Shown here piece after piece: positions 34,801-42,004 of a stretch of DNA of 64,000 nucleotides. Source of the stretch: Chthonomonadia bacterium (lineage in GTDB: Bacteria; Armatimonadota; HRBIN16); assembly GCA_013314755.1 (NCBI GenBank), contig JABUFA010000004.1, positions 1-64,000 of the forward strand, given 5' to 3'. Position numbers and translations under genes: made by a program. The first letter of the stretch is position 1. Each line of letters opens with the position of its first letter. The notes under the pieces are model-generated. The model did not search any database. It was not told the DNA's origin and saw only the letters and a program-made list of their open reading frames with translations.

Positions 34801-36163
34801 CCTGCTTCTCCAAAAACGCGCCACAGCCCGCCGCGCACGCCTTGTTCATCTCGTAGTCCACCACCACGTCGCCGTCGAGGCGGATGTATTTGGAGTCCTG
34901 CCCGCCGATTTCGAGGATGGTGTCCACGTCGCGGATGAACGCCAGCGTGCCGCTCGCCTGCGCGGTGATTTCGTTGCGGATGAGGTCTGCGCCGATGAAA
35001 TCGCCGGTAAGGTATCGCCCCGAGCCGGTGGTCGCCGCCACCACCTTGCCGAGGCGGTAGCCCTTCTCCTGAATCTGCCGATGGATCTGGGAGATGGTGT
35101 CGCGCACGGCGGAGAGGGGATCGCCATCGGTACGGCGGTAGTAGCTCGCCAGCACCACCACCTGCCCGTCGCGCTCGGTCACCAGCGCGGCTTTGGTGGA
35201 TACCGAACCGATGTCCACGCCCAGCGCGGCGACGGGAACCTCGCGCAGGAAACCGTCCTGAGAAGGAGCCTGCAGGATTTGCGACCGCTCGAAGCGCAGT
35301 GCCCCTGCGCTGGCGTAGGTCACCGGGCGAGCAATCTGCTCTTCCAGCCGTGCAATCGCTTCGCGCAGGTTGACGGTCTGCCGGGCACACAGCGCCGCGC
35401 CCATCGCGCCGATTTCGCGCCGGTGTTCTGGCACCAGCAGATGGTCAATGCCCAGCTCCTGTGTGAGGAAGCGCACCATTGCCGGGTTCTCCGCCACCCC
35501 TCCGATGAACGCCACCTCCGGCAGAATCTCTTTACTGCGGGCGATGCGGTTGCAGAAGTTGCGACAGATAGCCTGATGGATACCAGCGGCGATGCGCTCG
35601 CGCGGAGTGCCTTTCTGGTAGAGGTGCACGATGTCCGATTCAGTGAAGACACTGCACCGCCCGGAGAGGGAAGCGGGCTTTTCGGTACGCAGGGCGACCT
35701 GCGCGAACTCTTCAATACTGCCGAAGTTCAATCGCACCGCCATGTGTTCCAGAAACGCGCCGGCTCCCGCCGCACAGCGGTCACCCATATCGCAATCGGA
35801 AAGGTTCAATCGCCCCGAACGTTCATCTTTTTCAAACACCAGCAGCTTCTGACACTCTCTGCCCATCTCAATCAGGGTGCGCACCTGCGGGTAGAACCGG
35901 TTGACGGCGGCGGTGAGGGCAACGGGTTCATCCACTGCCGTCGCGCCGATGGCTTTTGCCACCGCAACCCCACCTGAACCCGTCAGCGCAAGTGGGATCT
36001 CTTCAATACCGTTTTCCAGCAGTTCGTGGAATAGCTCTTTTGCCCGCAGAAGAGGACGCGCCTGCACAGGACGAACGGGGAAAGAGCGCACAGAGCCGTC
36101 GGGAAGGAGAATCACCGCTTTCATCGTGCCGGAGCCGATATCTACGCCTGCCCGCATCGACAT
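31862..36163 (-). CDS. tandem BadF/HgdC-type acyl-CoA dehydratase activase with DUF2229
   Basis: Encodes 1433 residues from ATG 36163, with GGAGG at 8 bases (GTG 36172 and ATG 36157 are alternatives). Two ASKHA ATPase domains: the first begins RAGVDIGSGTMKA, the second ALGVDIGSVSTKAAL and carries EIGGQDSKYIRLDG. Each has a cluster-loop cysteine (DRCAAGAGAFLEHMA; KACAAGCGAFLEKQAAKLG) and a second FTESD/FTESAMVYF cysteine region, as in the iron-sulfur activators of 2-hydroxyacyl-CoA dehydratases. A DUF2229 domain and a dehydratase-like C-terminal part follow (GVVGEFYVRIHEGANQDV). Family members of this full length are common in anaerobes; the exact reaction is unproven. The first domain lacks the GGQDSK phrase. 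Confidence 0.85.
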   Translation of the reverse strand: MSMRAGVDIGSGTMKAVILLPDGSVRSFPVRPVQARPLLRAKELFHELLENGIEEIPLALTGSGGVAVAKAIGATAVDEPVALTAAVNRFYPQVRTLIEMGRECQKLLVFEKDERSGRLNLSDCDMGDRCAAGAGAFLEHMAVRLNFGSIEEFAQVALRTEKPASLSGRCSVFTESDIVHLYQKGTPRERIAAGIHQAICRNFCNRIARSKEILPEVAFIGGVAENPAMVRFLTQELGIDHLLVPEHRREIGAMGAALCARQTVNLREAIARLEEQIARPVTYASAGALRFERSQILQAPSQDGFLREVPVAALGVDIGSVSTKAALVTERDGQVVVLASYYRRTDGDPLSAVRDTISQIHRQIQEKGYRLGKVVAATTGSGRYLTGDFIGADLIRNEITAQASGTLAFIRDVDTILEIGGQDSKYIRLDGDVVVDYEMNKACAAGCGAFLEKQAAKLGIPIEEFGERALRAMDPPHMDWTCTVFTESAMVYFQQVGVPVEELCAAVCLAAVHNYLSKNVGGRPIGERVAFQGAVAFNKGMVAAFETVLGKRIIVPPYPHLTGAIGVARLALKEAPAVSRFRGFEQVAEGRYQVGSFECHGCANACDVNTFQIPGGRKFFYNDRCERFGSANRTRSERKLPDLFAEREEKLLETYDRKPPEGARRIGIPRVGMFYEYYPLYKAFFTELGFEVVPSDKPNRHIVRDGLVTAHSEFCFPIKAAHGHVLNLLEKGVDVLFVPGVISAEQPDPHIRKSLTCPYLQALPELLATYCRVSDKGVLYLAPRIHFQRGKRHLQRVFTEVAKRLGRSRREALRALDVGLDALQRFRQWQRGRGQEILRSLADDETAFVVVGRPYVLYDETVNTNIGKKIRDMGILPIPQDFLPINDVHVCDTWKAVNPRQIQRKLAVARIVREDPRLRAVVLTYFGCGPDSFANPFFKDELNEPCCVLQIDEHTADAGIITRLEAFADTVRGHRQPTPAPVIRASAISPQRAQGRRVWVPYASEGAKVIAAALRACGVDAELLPPSPDPALKRARTVITEDVCLPAFMTTDDILYRVSQPDFDPEREAFFMGSSDGPCRFGMYHILQKRILEKMGLHTVDMVTLGTGDEENGLGTLFAMVAWDTLVTHDLLQRMLHRTRPYALNPADADAIYRKYLDALCDMLPEHRRRVQEGWNAIRSLLSTRHLEPLQELLSQAQEEFRQLPKRQERRPLIGVVGEFYVRIHEGANQDVIRRIEALGGEAWLAPATEFFAYANCIGMMNERNRWLDTLRREHLVNFLVAWINHRLAKREEHTLAEVVHETLGDYPDISADEVIRLGSQFVHPDFGGEAICSLGKAVDFARRGLAGIVAVRPFGCMPGNVVSAFTRELRRRYGNIPMLNLDYDGFVDASRDMKLAHFIWQVKERWRGSEPETFALVSAESRPFSGVSPLEC

Positions 36164-36216
36164 GCTGGACACCTCCCTTCAAAGCACCGCCGCATACCGT
36201 TAAATCAACCACTCTA

Positions 36217-36246
36217 CGTATATCGTACTTGTGGGCAAACTGTCAA
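36217..36246 (-). promoter_or_regulatory. promoter of the activase gene
   Basis: TTGACA (36241-36246) and TATACG (36217-36222) on the minus strand, 18-base spacer; transcript start about 50 bases before ATG 36163. Between it and the lysA promoter (36247-36328) I see no other gene. Confidence 0.55.
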
Positions 36247-36328
36247 ATGGAGTGGTGAGATTCCTCATCTTCTGGTCCTCTTCCAACGCTCTGGGAGAAA
36301 GGAGATAGGGGTGGACGCTTACATGCCC

Positions 36329-36358
36329 TTGAGTTTAAGGCGCGATAGATGATATACT
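36329..36358 (+). promoter_or_regulatory. promoter of lysA
   Basis: TTGAGT (36329-36334) and TATACT (36353-36358) with an 18-base spacer, 42 bases before the lysA ATG. No lysine riboswitch fold is evident in the short leader. Confidence 0.5.
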
Positions 36359-36400
36359 TTGCATTGACCTCAAACATTCTGAAATACGTGAGAAGAGAGG

Positions 36401-37750
36401 ATGTTACTGTTAGGAACCCAACGGATTAACGAGCGAGGACATCTGGAAATCGGCGGTTGTGATGCGGTGGAGCTGGCAAGGCAGTTCGGCACACCGCTTT
36501 ATGTGCTCGACGAAGCGACATTCCGCCAGAACATGCGCGAGTATCGCCGCGCCTTCGAGAAACGTTATCCCCGAAACGAGATTGCGTATGCGGGCAAAGC
36601 CCTGCTGTGTATGGCGGTGGCGCGCATCGTGATGCAGGAGGGCTACGACCTGGATGTCGCCTCCGCGGGCGAGCTGTATACCGCGCTGAAAGCGGGCTTC
36701 CCGCCCCACAAGCTGGTATTTCACGGCAACAATAAATCGCTTTTTGAACTGCAGATGGCTGTCCAGCACGACGTTGGGCGCGTGGTGGTGGATAACCTGC
36801 TGGAACTGGAGATGCTGGAGCGCGTCGCCGCAGAGGCGGGCAAGCAGGTGAACATCCTGATCCGGGTGACCCCCGGCATTGACCCACACACGCACCGCTT
36901 CATCCGCACCGGACAGGCAGATACCAAGTTCGGTTTGAACATCCGCAACGGCTACGCCCTGGAGGGGGTGCGTCGTGCGCTGGCATCGCCCCACCTGGTG
37001 CTGAAGGGCATCCACTGCCATGTCGGCTCGCAACTGCTGGACACGGAAGCGCAGGAACGCGCCACCAAGATTATGGTGGACTTCATGCACACCCTGCGCA
37101 AACAGGCGGGGTACACGGTGGAAGAACTGAACATCGGTGGCGGGCTGGGCATCCGCTACATCGAAAGCCATCAGCCACCTACTTTTGACCAATACGCCGA
37201 GCGAATCGTGAGCGTATTGGTGGAACAGCTGGAGAGGCGCAACCTGCCCTATCCCACGCTGTTGCAGGAGCCGGGGCGGTCGCTGGTTGGGGAAGCGGGG
37301 GTAACGCTGTACACCGTCGGCGCCATCAAGCAGGTGCCGATTCACCAGCCGCCAGGCACGCGCACCTACGTGGCGGTAGATGGCGGGATGTCGGACAATC
37401 CGCGCCCGCAGCTCTACGATGCCGTGTACACCGCGATGATCGCGAACAAGGCAAACCAGCCAGCGAACACGGTGGTCACCATCGCCGGCAAGCACTGCGA
37501 GACCGACATCCTGATTCGCAACGTCGCCATTGCTTATCCAGAACCGGGCGACATCCTGGCAGTGCCCTCCACCGGCGCGTACAACTACGCCATGAGCAGT
37601 AACTACAACCGCTTCCCTCGCCCGGCGATGGTGCTGGTGAACGAGGGGCGCGCTGAGATTATCGTGGAGCGCGAGACGCTGGATGACCTCCTGGCGCACG
37701 ACCGTGTGCCGGAGCGATTACGCACCGAACAGCCCTCGCCCGTTGGGTAA
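36401..37750 (+). CDS. lysA: diaminopimelate decarboxylase
   Basis: Encodes 449 residues; the last step of lysine synthesis, removing CO2 from meso-diaminopimelate. A PLP fold III enzyme: Lys66 in IAYAGKALLC binds PLP; HGNNKS, the glycine-rich ELNIGGGLGIRY, the substrate-site LQEPGRSLVG and the partner-subunit cysteine in IAGKHCETDIL are all present. The C-terminal YNYAMSSNYNRFPRPAMV is typical. Start follows GAAGAGAGG closely. Monocistronic, with its own promoter; downstream sequence is a repeat element. Confidence 0.96.
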   Translation: MLLLGTQRINERGHLEIGGCDAVELARQFGTPLYVLDEATFRQNMREYRRAFEKRYPRNEIAYAGKALLCMAVARIVMQEGYDLDVASAGELYTALKAGFPPHKLVFHGNNKSLFELQMAVQHDVGRVVVDNLLELEMLERVAAEAGKQVNILIRVTPGIDPHTHRFIRTGQADTKFGLNIRNGYALEGVRRALASPHLVLKGIHCHVGSQLLDTEAQERATKIMVDFMHTLRKQAGYTVEELNIGGGLGIRYIESHQPPTFDQYAERIVSVLVEQLERRNLPYPTLLQEPGRSLVGEAGVTLYTVGAIKQVPIHQPPGTRTYVAVDGGMSDNPRPQLYDAVYTAMIANKANQPANTVVTIAGKHCETDILIRNVAIAYPEPGDILAVPSTGAYNYAMSSNYNRFPRPAMVLVNEGRAEIIVERETLDDLLAHDRVPERLRTEQPSPVG

Positions 37751-37799
37751 GACGTACTCACAATCTGGGGAGCGAATGAACCTCTCTCCCGACCTCTCC

Positions 37800-37860
37800 C
37801 CGACGCGGGGAGAGGCGAGGCTCCCCTTCCCTTGCAGGGAAGGGGCTGGGGGTTAGGTTA
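37800..37860. repeat. nested palindromic intergenic element, copy 2
   Basis: Carries CCCCTTCCCTTGCAGGGAAG followed by GGGCTGGGGGTTAGGTT, matching the inner part of the 14.6 kb element almost exactly, next to a second small palindrome (CTCCCCGACGCGGGGAG). It lies between lysA and the site-2 protease gene; the remaining bases of 37751-37949 hold no gene. Confidence 0.7.
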
Positions 37861-37949
37861 AATACGCCTGGATATGACCGAAACTTGCAGAGGCTGGTGT
37901 GCGTATTCAGAATCGTTGACACACCGCCGCAGGAGGATACGGCTATTTT

Positions 37950-38576
37950 ATGGGACCGATGGACTGGAACTTTGTCTTCATGCAAATACTGGCGTTCGTG
38001 CTATGCATTACCGTGCACGAGTTCGCGCACGCCATCACCGCCGACCGGCTGGGTGACCCCACCCCCAGGCGACAGGGCAGGATTTCGCTGAACCCCATTG
38101 ACCACCTGGACCCGCTTGGCACGCTGATGGTGATACTGATGGTGGTTACAGGCGCGCGCGGCATCGGCTGGGGCAAGGCGGTACAGGTGAACCCGGCGAA
38201 CTTCCGTCACCCCCGCCGGGATATGATGCTGGTGGCAGCGGCGGGACCGCTCTCCAACCTGCTGTTCGCGCTGGTGCTGGCTGTAGCGACACGCACGTTT
38301 GCACCTCAAATGACGCCGAGCCTGATAGAGTTCCTGATTTTCATGGTGTATATGAACATCGGACTGATGTTCTTCAACCTGATACCCATTGCCCCGCTGG
38401 ATGGCTCCAAGATTCTGTCGGGGCTGCTTCCAGCCGAGACGGCTTACCGCTACGAGCTCACCATGTTCCGATTCGGTCCCATCCTTCTGCTGTTGCTGGT
38501 ATTTGTAGTGCCAGGCGTACTTGGTGTACTGGTCGGGGTTCCCACAACACTGGTGGTGTCTCAACTGCTTGGTTAA
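37950..38576 (+). CDS. site-2 protease family (M50) membrane metalloprotease
   Basis: Encodes 208 residues with about five membrane helices. The zinc motif HEFAH sits in LCITVHEFAHAITADRLGDP and the third ligand in FNLIPIAPLDGSKIL, as in Rip/SpoIVFB-type site-2 proteases that cut membrane-bound substrates such as anti-sigma factors. There is no PDZ domain, which puts it with the small YwhC/Rv-type group. AGGAGG lies before the ATG at a longish 13 bases; ATG 37959 is possible. A terminator hairpin follows the stop. Confidence 0.9.
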   Translation: MGPMDWNFVFMQILAFVLCITVHEFAHAITADRLGDPTPRRQGRISLNPIDHLDPLGTLMVILMVVTGARGIGWGKAVQVNPANFRHPRRDMMLVAAAGPLSNLLFALVLAVATRTFAPQMTPSLIEFLIFMVYMNIGLMFFNLIPIAPLDGSKILSGLLPAETAYRYELTMFRFGPILLLLLVFVVPGVLGVLVGVPTTLVVSQLLG

Positions 38577-38601
38577 CTGTGCTCCCTCATGGTGGGTAGG
38601 A

Positions 38602-38626
38602 GGGCGGGGGCAGTAGCCCCCGTCCC
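38602..38626. terminator. terminator between convergent protease and glycosidase genes
   Basis: GGGCGGGGGC / GCCCCCGTCCC form a GC-rich stem with loop AGTA and a one-base bulge. The following CTGTCTCTT is weakly U-rich; it serves both convergent genes. Confidence 0.6.
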
Positions 38627-38633
38627 CTGTCTC

Positions 38634-40526
38634 TTATGGCTGCAACGCCAGCGGCAGCCACACTTTCATCGCACTGGCGCCCCGGTTCGCCCAGGCGTAG
38701 TAGGGTACCCAGCGCACCTGCACTTCGCGCCATCGGGGTGGCTCGTAGCGGTGCATGGGCACGTACAGCGGCTGCTCCTCACGCGCAACGGTATCCAGCA
38801 GGGCACTGCCGGTAATCGCCACAACCCCCTTCAACAGAGAGCTGTCGTACTGCGCCTCCAGCCCACCCGTATCGGCAGGCAGGTACAGCTCCATCAGGTT
38901 GCCGTCGGGCACGTCCACCTGCTCCACGCAGTACACCACCGGTCCGCGCATCAGCACGCCGCTGGCACGGTCTTCTTCCACGCGCGGGTTGGCACGCACC
39001 ACCTGCACAAACATCGGCAGGTGCACCTGCACCTCGTCGCCCTCCTGCCAGTCGCGCTCCAGAACCAGGTACGTACCGGGAACAGCCTCCGCATCCGCCG
39101 AATGACCGTTCACGCGCACCTCCGCACCCGATGCCCAGCCGGGTACGCGAAGCGCCAGCCGATACCTGCCAGCAGACGGTCGCACGGATATATCGCCAGA
39201 CCAGGGGTAATCGGTCTGTACCTGCAGGCGCACCGGCTGTCCGTTCGGTAGCCTCGTGTTCAGCTCGCTGGAGGCGTAGAAGTGAACGTACACCGTGCCT
39301 TCCTCCAGGCTGTACAGGTATCCGGGCAGGGATGCGAGGGTGCGATGGATGTTGGGCGGACAGCAGGCACAGCCGAACCACGCCTGCCGCTCGTAGCCGC
39401 CGCGCGATTCCAGCGGGTTCATATAGAAATAGCGCGTGCCCTCCAGCGACAGCCCCGACAGGATGCCGTTGTACAGGGCAAGCTCCATCATGTCGGCGTA
39501 ACGAGCATCCGGCTGCACCTGTAGCATCCGCCAGTTCCACATGAAACCCGCAATAGCAGCGCAGGTCTCGGCATAGGCGCGCAGATTGGGCAGTTCATAC
39601 GCCAGCCCGAACGCCTCGCCCTCATAGCGTGCGCCGAGACCGCCGGTAACGTACATCTTGCGCATGAAGACGTCATGCCACAACGCGTTCAGCGTCTCCA
39701 TCAGCGCAGGTTCGCCCGTCTCCATATACAGGTCGGTTGCCCCCGCGTACAGGTACAGCGCACGCACCGCATGACCGACCGCCTCCCGCTGCTCGCGGAA
39801 GGGCGCGTGGTCCAGCAGGTAGTGTGAGCCGTCCAGCACGGGCGGTTTACGTCCTCGTGCGTCAATCATGCGCGAGGCAAGTTCCAGATAACGCTTCTCG
39901 CCTGTCTCGCGATACAGCTCGATCAGCGCCATCTCCGCTTCGGGATGCCCGCAGGTGCCCCACCTGCCCTCGGGACCGAACAGCCGATACAGCAGGTCGG
40001 CATAGCGGATGGCGACGTCTAGCAGGTTCCGCTCGCCGGTTACCCGGTGGTGTGCCACCGCTGCCTGCGTCAGATGCCCGAAACAGTATATCTCATGCGC
40101 ATGGTTCAGGTCGGTAAAGCGCCGGGAAGTCCGCTCGCCCATGAACTGCGTGTTCAGGTAGCCATCCGGCTCCTGCGCCGCCGCAATTACATCTACGAAC
40201 TCTGCCACCCACTGTCTTAGCTGGTCGTCGCCGTGATGCGCCAGCGCCCAGCTCGCCCCTTCCAGCCACTTGTAGCCGTCGGAGTCGATGTAGCGGGGTC
40301 CCTTCACCTCTCCGGGGTGTCTTCCGCTGACCACGTAGAAGTTGGGCACAGTGTGGCTTTCCCATAACTGCTGCCATCCCGCAGGGATACTCGCCTCGAG
40401 GTTCGTCCGATAACGTTCCTCCAACAGCCCACCCGTTAACTTTACCTCTGCCACACCCACAGGTTTCAGACAGGCATGGGCACTGTGTTTGGTTTGCACA
40501 ATTGGTGTTGAAGTGTGAGGTTGCAT
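38634..40526 (-). CDS. GH127-family glycoside hydrolase (beta-L-arabinofuranosidase type)
   Basis: Encodes 630 residues from ATG 40526 (GGAGG about 13 bases upstream; the frame continues to 40628 but has no better site). The N-terminal (alpha/alpha)6 barrel has YIDSDGYKWLEGASWAL, EPDGYLNTQ and HAHEIYCFGH; the zinc-thiolate site is in WFGCACCPPNIHRT, where the second cysteine of CCPPN is the nucleophile in characterised members. Beta domains follow (from about 450). These enzymes release L-arabinose from plant cell wall oligosaccharides. No signal peptide, so it probably works inside the cell on imported sugars. Adjacent to a divergent PhyH-like gene. Confidence 0.92.
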   Translation of the reverse strand: MQPHTSTPIVQTKHSAHACLKPVGVAEVKLTGGLLEERYRTNLEASIPAGWQQLWESHTVPNFYVVSGRHPGEVKGPRYIDSDGYKWLEGASWALAHHGDDQLRQWVAEFVDVIAAAQEPDGYLNTQFMGERTSRRFTDLNHAHEIYCFGHLTQAAVAHHRVTGERNLLDVAIRYADLLYRLFGPEGRWGTCGHPEAEMALIELYRETGEKRYLELASRMIDARGRKPPVLDGSHYLLDHAPFREQREAVGHAVRALYLYAGATDLYMETGEPALMETLNALWHDVFMRKMYVTGGLGARYEGEAFGLAYELPNLRAYAETCAAIAGFMWNWRMLQVQPDARYADMMELALYNGILSGLSLEGTRYFYMNPLESRGGYERQAWFGCACCPPNIHRTLASLPGYLYSLEEGTVYVHFYASSELNTRLPNGQPVRLQVQTDYPWSGDISVRPSAGRYRLALRVPGWASGAEVRVNGHSADAEAVPGTYLVLERDWQEGDEVQVHLPMFVQVVRANPRVEEDRASGVLMRGPVVYCVEQVDVPDGNLMELYLPADTGGLEAQYDSSLLKGVVAITGSALLDTVAREEQPLYVPMHRYEPPRWREVQVRWVPYYAWANRGASAMKVWLPLALQP

Positions 40527-40610
40527 CGATAAAGAGTTGCCTCCTGTATGCTCAGGTTCCATCCTACTGGTGCTTTCACCAGAGGAGCGATAAACTCCTG
40601 CCGCTGGCGA

Positions 40611-40640
40611 TTGACGCCTTCCTTTCAAGGATGGTATACT
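40611..40640 (+). promoter_or_regulatory. promoter of the PhyH-like gene
   Basis: TTGACG (40611-40616) and TATACT (40635-40640), 18-base spacer, 44 bases before ATG 40685. Confidence 0.6.
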
Positions 40641-40684
40641 GCCTGCAAACAGTTATCCATGCTAAAAGGAGGAACAGACGGACG

Positions 40685-41461
40685 ATGGAGCGGTATCCGC
40701 TGACCGCCGAGCAGGTTGCCTTCTTCCGCGAGAACGGTTTTGTGCAGTTGAACGATGTGCTCAGCGCGGATGAGCTGGAGGCGTTGCGCACCGCCGCCGA
40801 CGAAGTGCTGAGCCAGCGATTTGACCCAAAAATTGAAACCTCCGCGAACAATCCCGAGTACGAGAAGGTGTTTGTGCAGAAGGTCAACCTGTGGCGCGTG
40901 CACGAAGGCATTCGCCAGTACGTGCTCAGCCCCAAAATCGCCGAGATAGCACGTCAGCTGATTGGCGCCCGGGCAATCCGCCTGTGGCACGACCACCTGC
41001 TGACCAAGATGCCCGGCGACAGCAAACCCTCGCCCTGGCACCAGGACCGCCCCTATTGGCCCATGATTGGCTATGACCAGCTCTCCTGCTGGATGGCGCT
41101 GGACGATGTGGACGAGCACAACGGCTGTATGCAGTTCATTCCGGGTTCGCACCTGTGGGGCGAGCTGGAGCCGATTAATCTGGTGACTCCGCAGGACATC
41201 TTCGCTCTGGTTCCTGACAAAGAGGTGAAACCGCCATACATCGCCCGCATGAAGGCGGGAAGCTGCACCTTCCACCATGGCTTAACCTTCCACTACGCCG
41301 GCGCCAACCATACCGACCGACCGCGCCGCGCGATGGTCACCATCTACATGGCGGACGGCACCGGATACAGCGGCAAAGGGCACGTGGTGACCGATGGACT
41401 GGGGCTGACACCCGGCGAGCCGCTGGCGGGAGAGCTGTTTCCCGTGCTGGCGCAGGAATAG
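40685..41461 (+). CDS. phytanoyl-CoA dioxygenase (PhyH) family oxygenase
   Basis: Encodes 258 residues from ATG 40685, with AGGAGG 12 bases upstream. The Fe(II)/2-oxoglutarate site is visible: His and Asp in PWHQDRPYWP, the distal His in LTFHYAGANHTDRPRRAM and the Arg just after it for 2-oxoglutarate. Bacterial PhyH proteins hydroxylate diverse small molecules; the substrate here is open. The N-terminal MERYPLTAEQVAFFRENGFV is standard. Divergent from the glycosidase and convergent with the small membrane protein (two bases between stops). Confidence 0.9.
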   Translation: MERYPLTAEQVAFFRENGFVQLNDVLSADELEALRTAADEVLSQRFDPKIETSANNPEYEKVFVQKVNLWRVHEGIRQYVLSPKIAEIARQLIGARAIRLWHDHLLTKMPGDSKPSPWHQDRPYWPMIGYDQLSCWMALDDVDEHNGCMQFIPGSHLWGELEPINLVTPQDIFALVPDKEVKPPYIARMKAGSCTFHHGLTFHYAGANHTDRPRRAMVTIYMADGTGYSGKGHVVTDGLGLTPGEPLAGELFPVLAQE

Positions 41462-41462
41462 C

Positions 41463-41906
41463 CTACTGCACGGGAGCTGTCGCCACGTGAGGTTCTATCT
41501 GGGATGGATGCGGGCTATCAGGTCCCGAGCCGTAGTGGGGCGCATTGACATAATGCGGATACTCCCACTCCCTCAGCCCCCGTTTCAGCTCCGCGCGGAC
41601 TTCCCACAGGGAGGGACGAGGCGGCGGTATCCGCACCACCTGCGGCGCCGGCGGCGCGGTAATGATCACAGCAGGTGGAGGAACCTGCGGGAGGTTCAGA
41701 GGTTCAGGTGAGGGAATGAGGTAGGCTTGCTGGAGCATCCCTGGCTCAGGACGCGCCGAGCGCCATACATACACCCATACCAGCACCAGCCCCGCGGTCA
41801 GGTAGACCCCTGCCACCAACCATCGCGAACGCCCACGCTCGGCACGCACAGGTGGCTTCGGTGGCGGGTTTGTCGTGCTGTCGAGGTCAAAAATTGTCGG
41901 TTCCAT
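41463..41906 (-). CDS. proline-rich single-pass membrane protein
   Basis: Encodes 147 residues from ATG 41906 (MEPTIFDLDSTT). A charged cytosolic N-terminus of about 27 residues, one membrane helix (LVAGVYLTAGLVLVWVYVW), then an exterior part full of prolines (PSPEPLNLPQVPPPAVIITA) and a charged C-terminus. Topology is that of TonB-like or cell-wall-spanning linkers, but no TonB C-terminal domain is present. No family recognised. RBS AGGTTCAGGGAG is close to the ATG. A longer frame to 42032 runs into the divergent gene's promoter. Confidence 0.55.
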   Translation of the reverse strand: MEPTIFDLDSTTNPPPKPPVRAERGRSRWLVAGVYLTAGLVLVWVYVWRSARPEPGMLQQAYLIPSPEPLNLPQVPPPAVIITAPPAPQVVRIPPPRPSLWEVRAELKRGLREWEYPHYVNAPHYGSGPDSPHPSQIEPHVATAPVQ

Positions 41907-41975
41907 CTCCCTGAACCTTTCCACGCTGGGGTAACCGCTCCCCCACCGCGAATATGCTATTATAGTGTACTGCCT

Positions 41976-41989
41976 TTCGCGAGCGCGAA
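41976..41989. promoter_or_regulatory. 14-base dyad between divergent genes
   Basis: TTCGCGAGCGCGAA is a perfect dyad with a 2-base centre, 16 bases before the AddB-like ATG, next to TATAAT on the minus strand (41959-41964). It could be an operator for either gene. Confidence 0.35.
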
Positions 41990-42004
41990 TCAACGGGAAA
42001 AGAG

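Noticed and set aside
31970-35977. 1335-codon open frame on the plus strand opposite the activase gene
   Set aside because: Length is explained by the GC-rich antisense of a long conserved gene; the product is rich in His, Gln and Arg without any recognisable fold, while the minus strand has full family motifs.
36359-36400. Lysine riboswitch before lysA
   Set aside because: The leader after the predicted start is about 40 bases, far too short.
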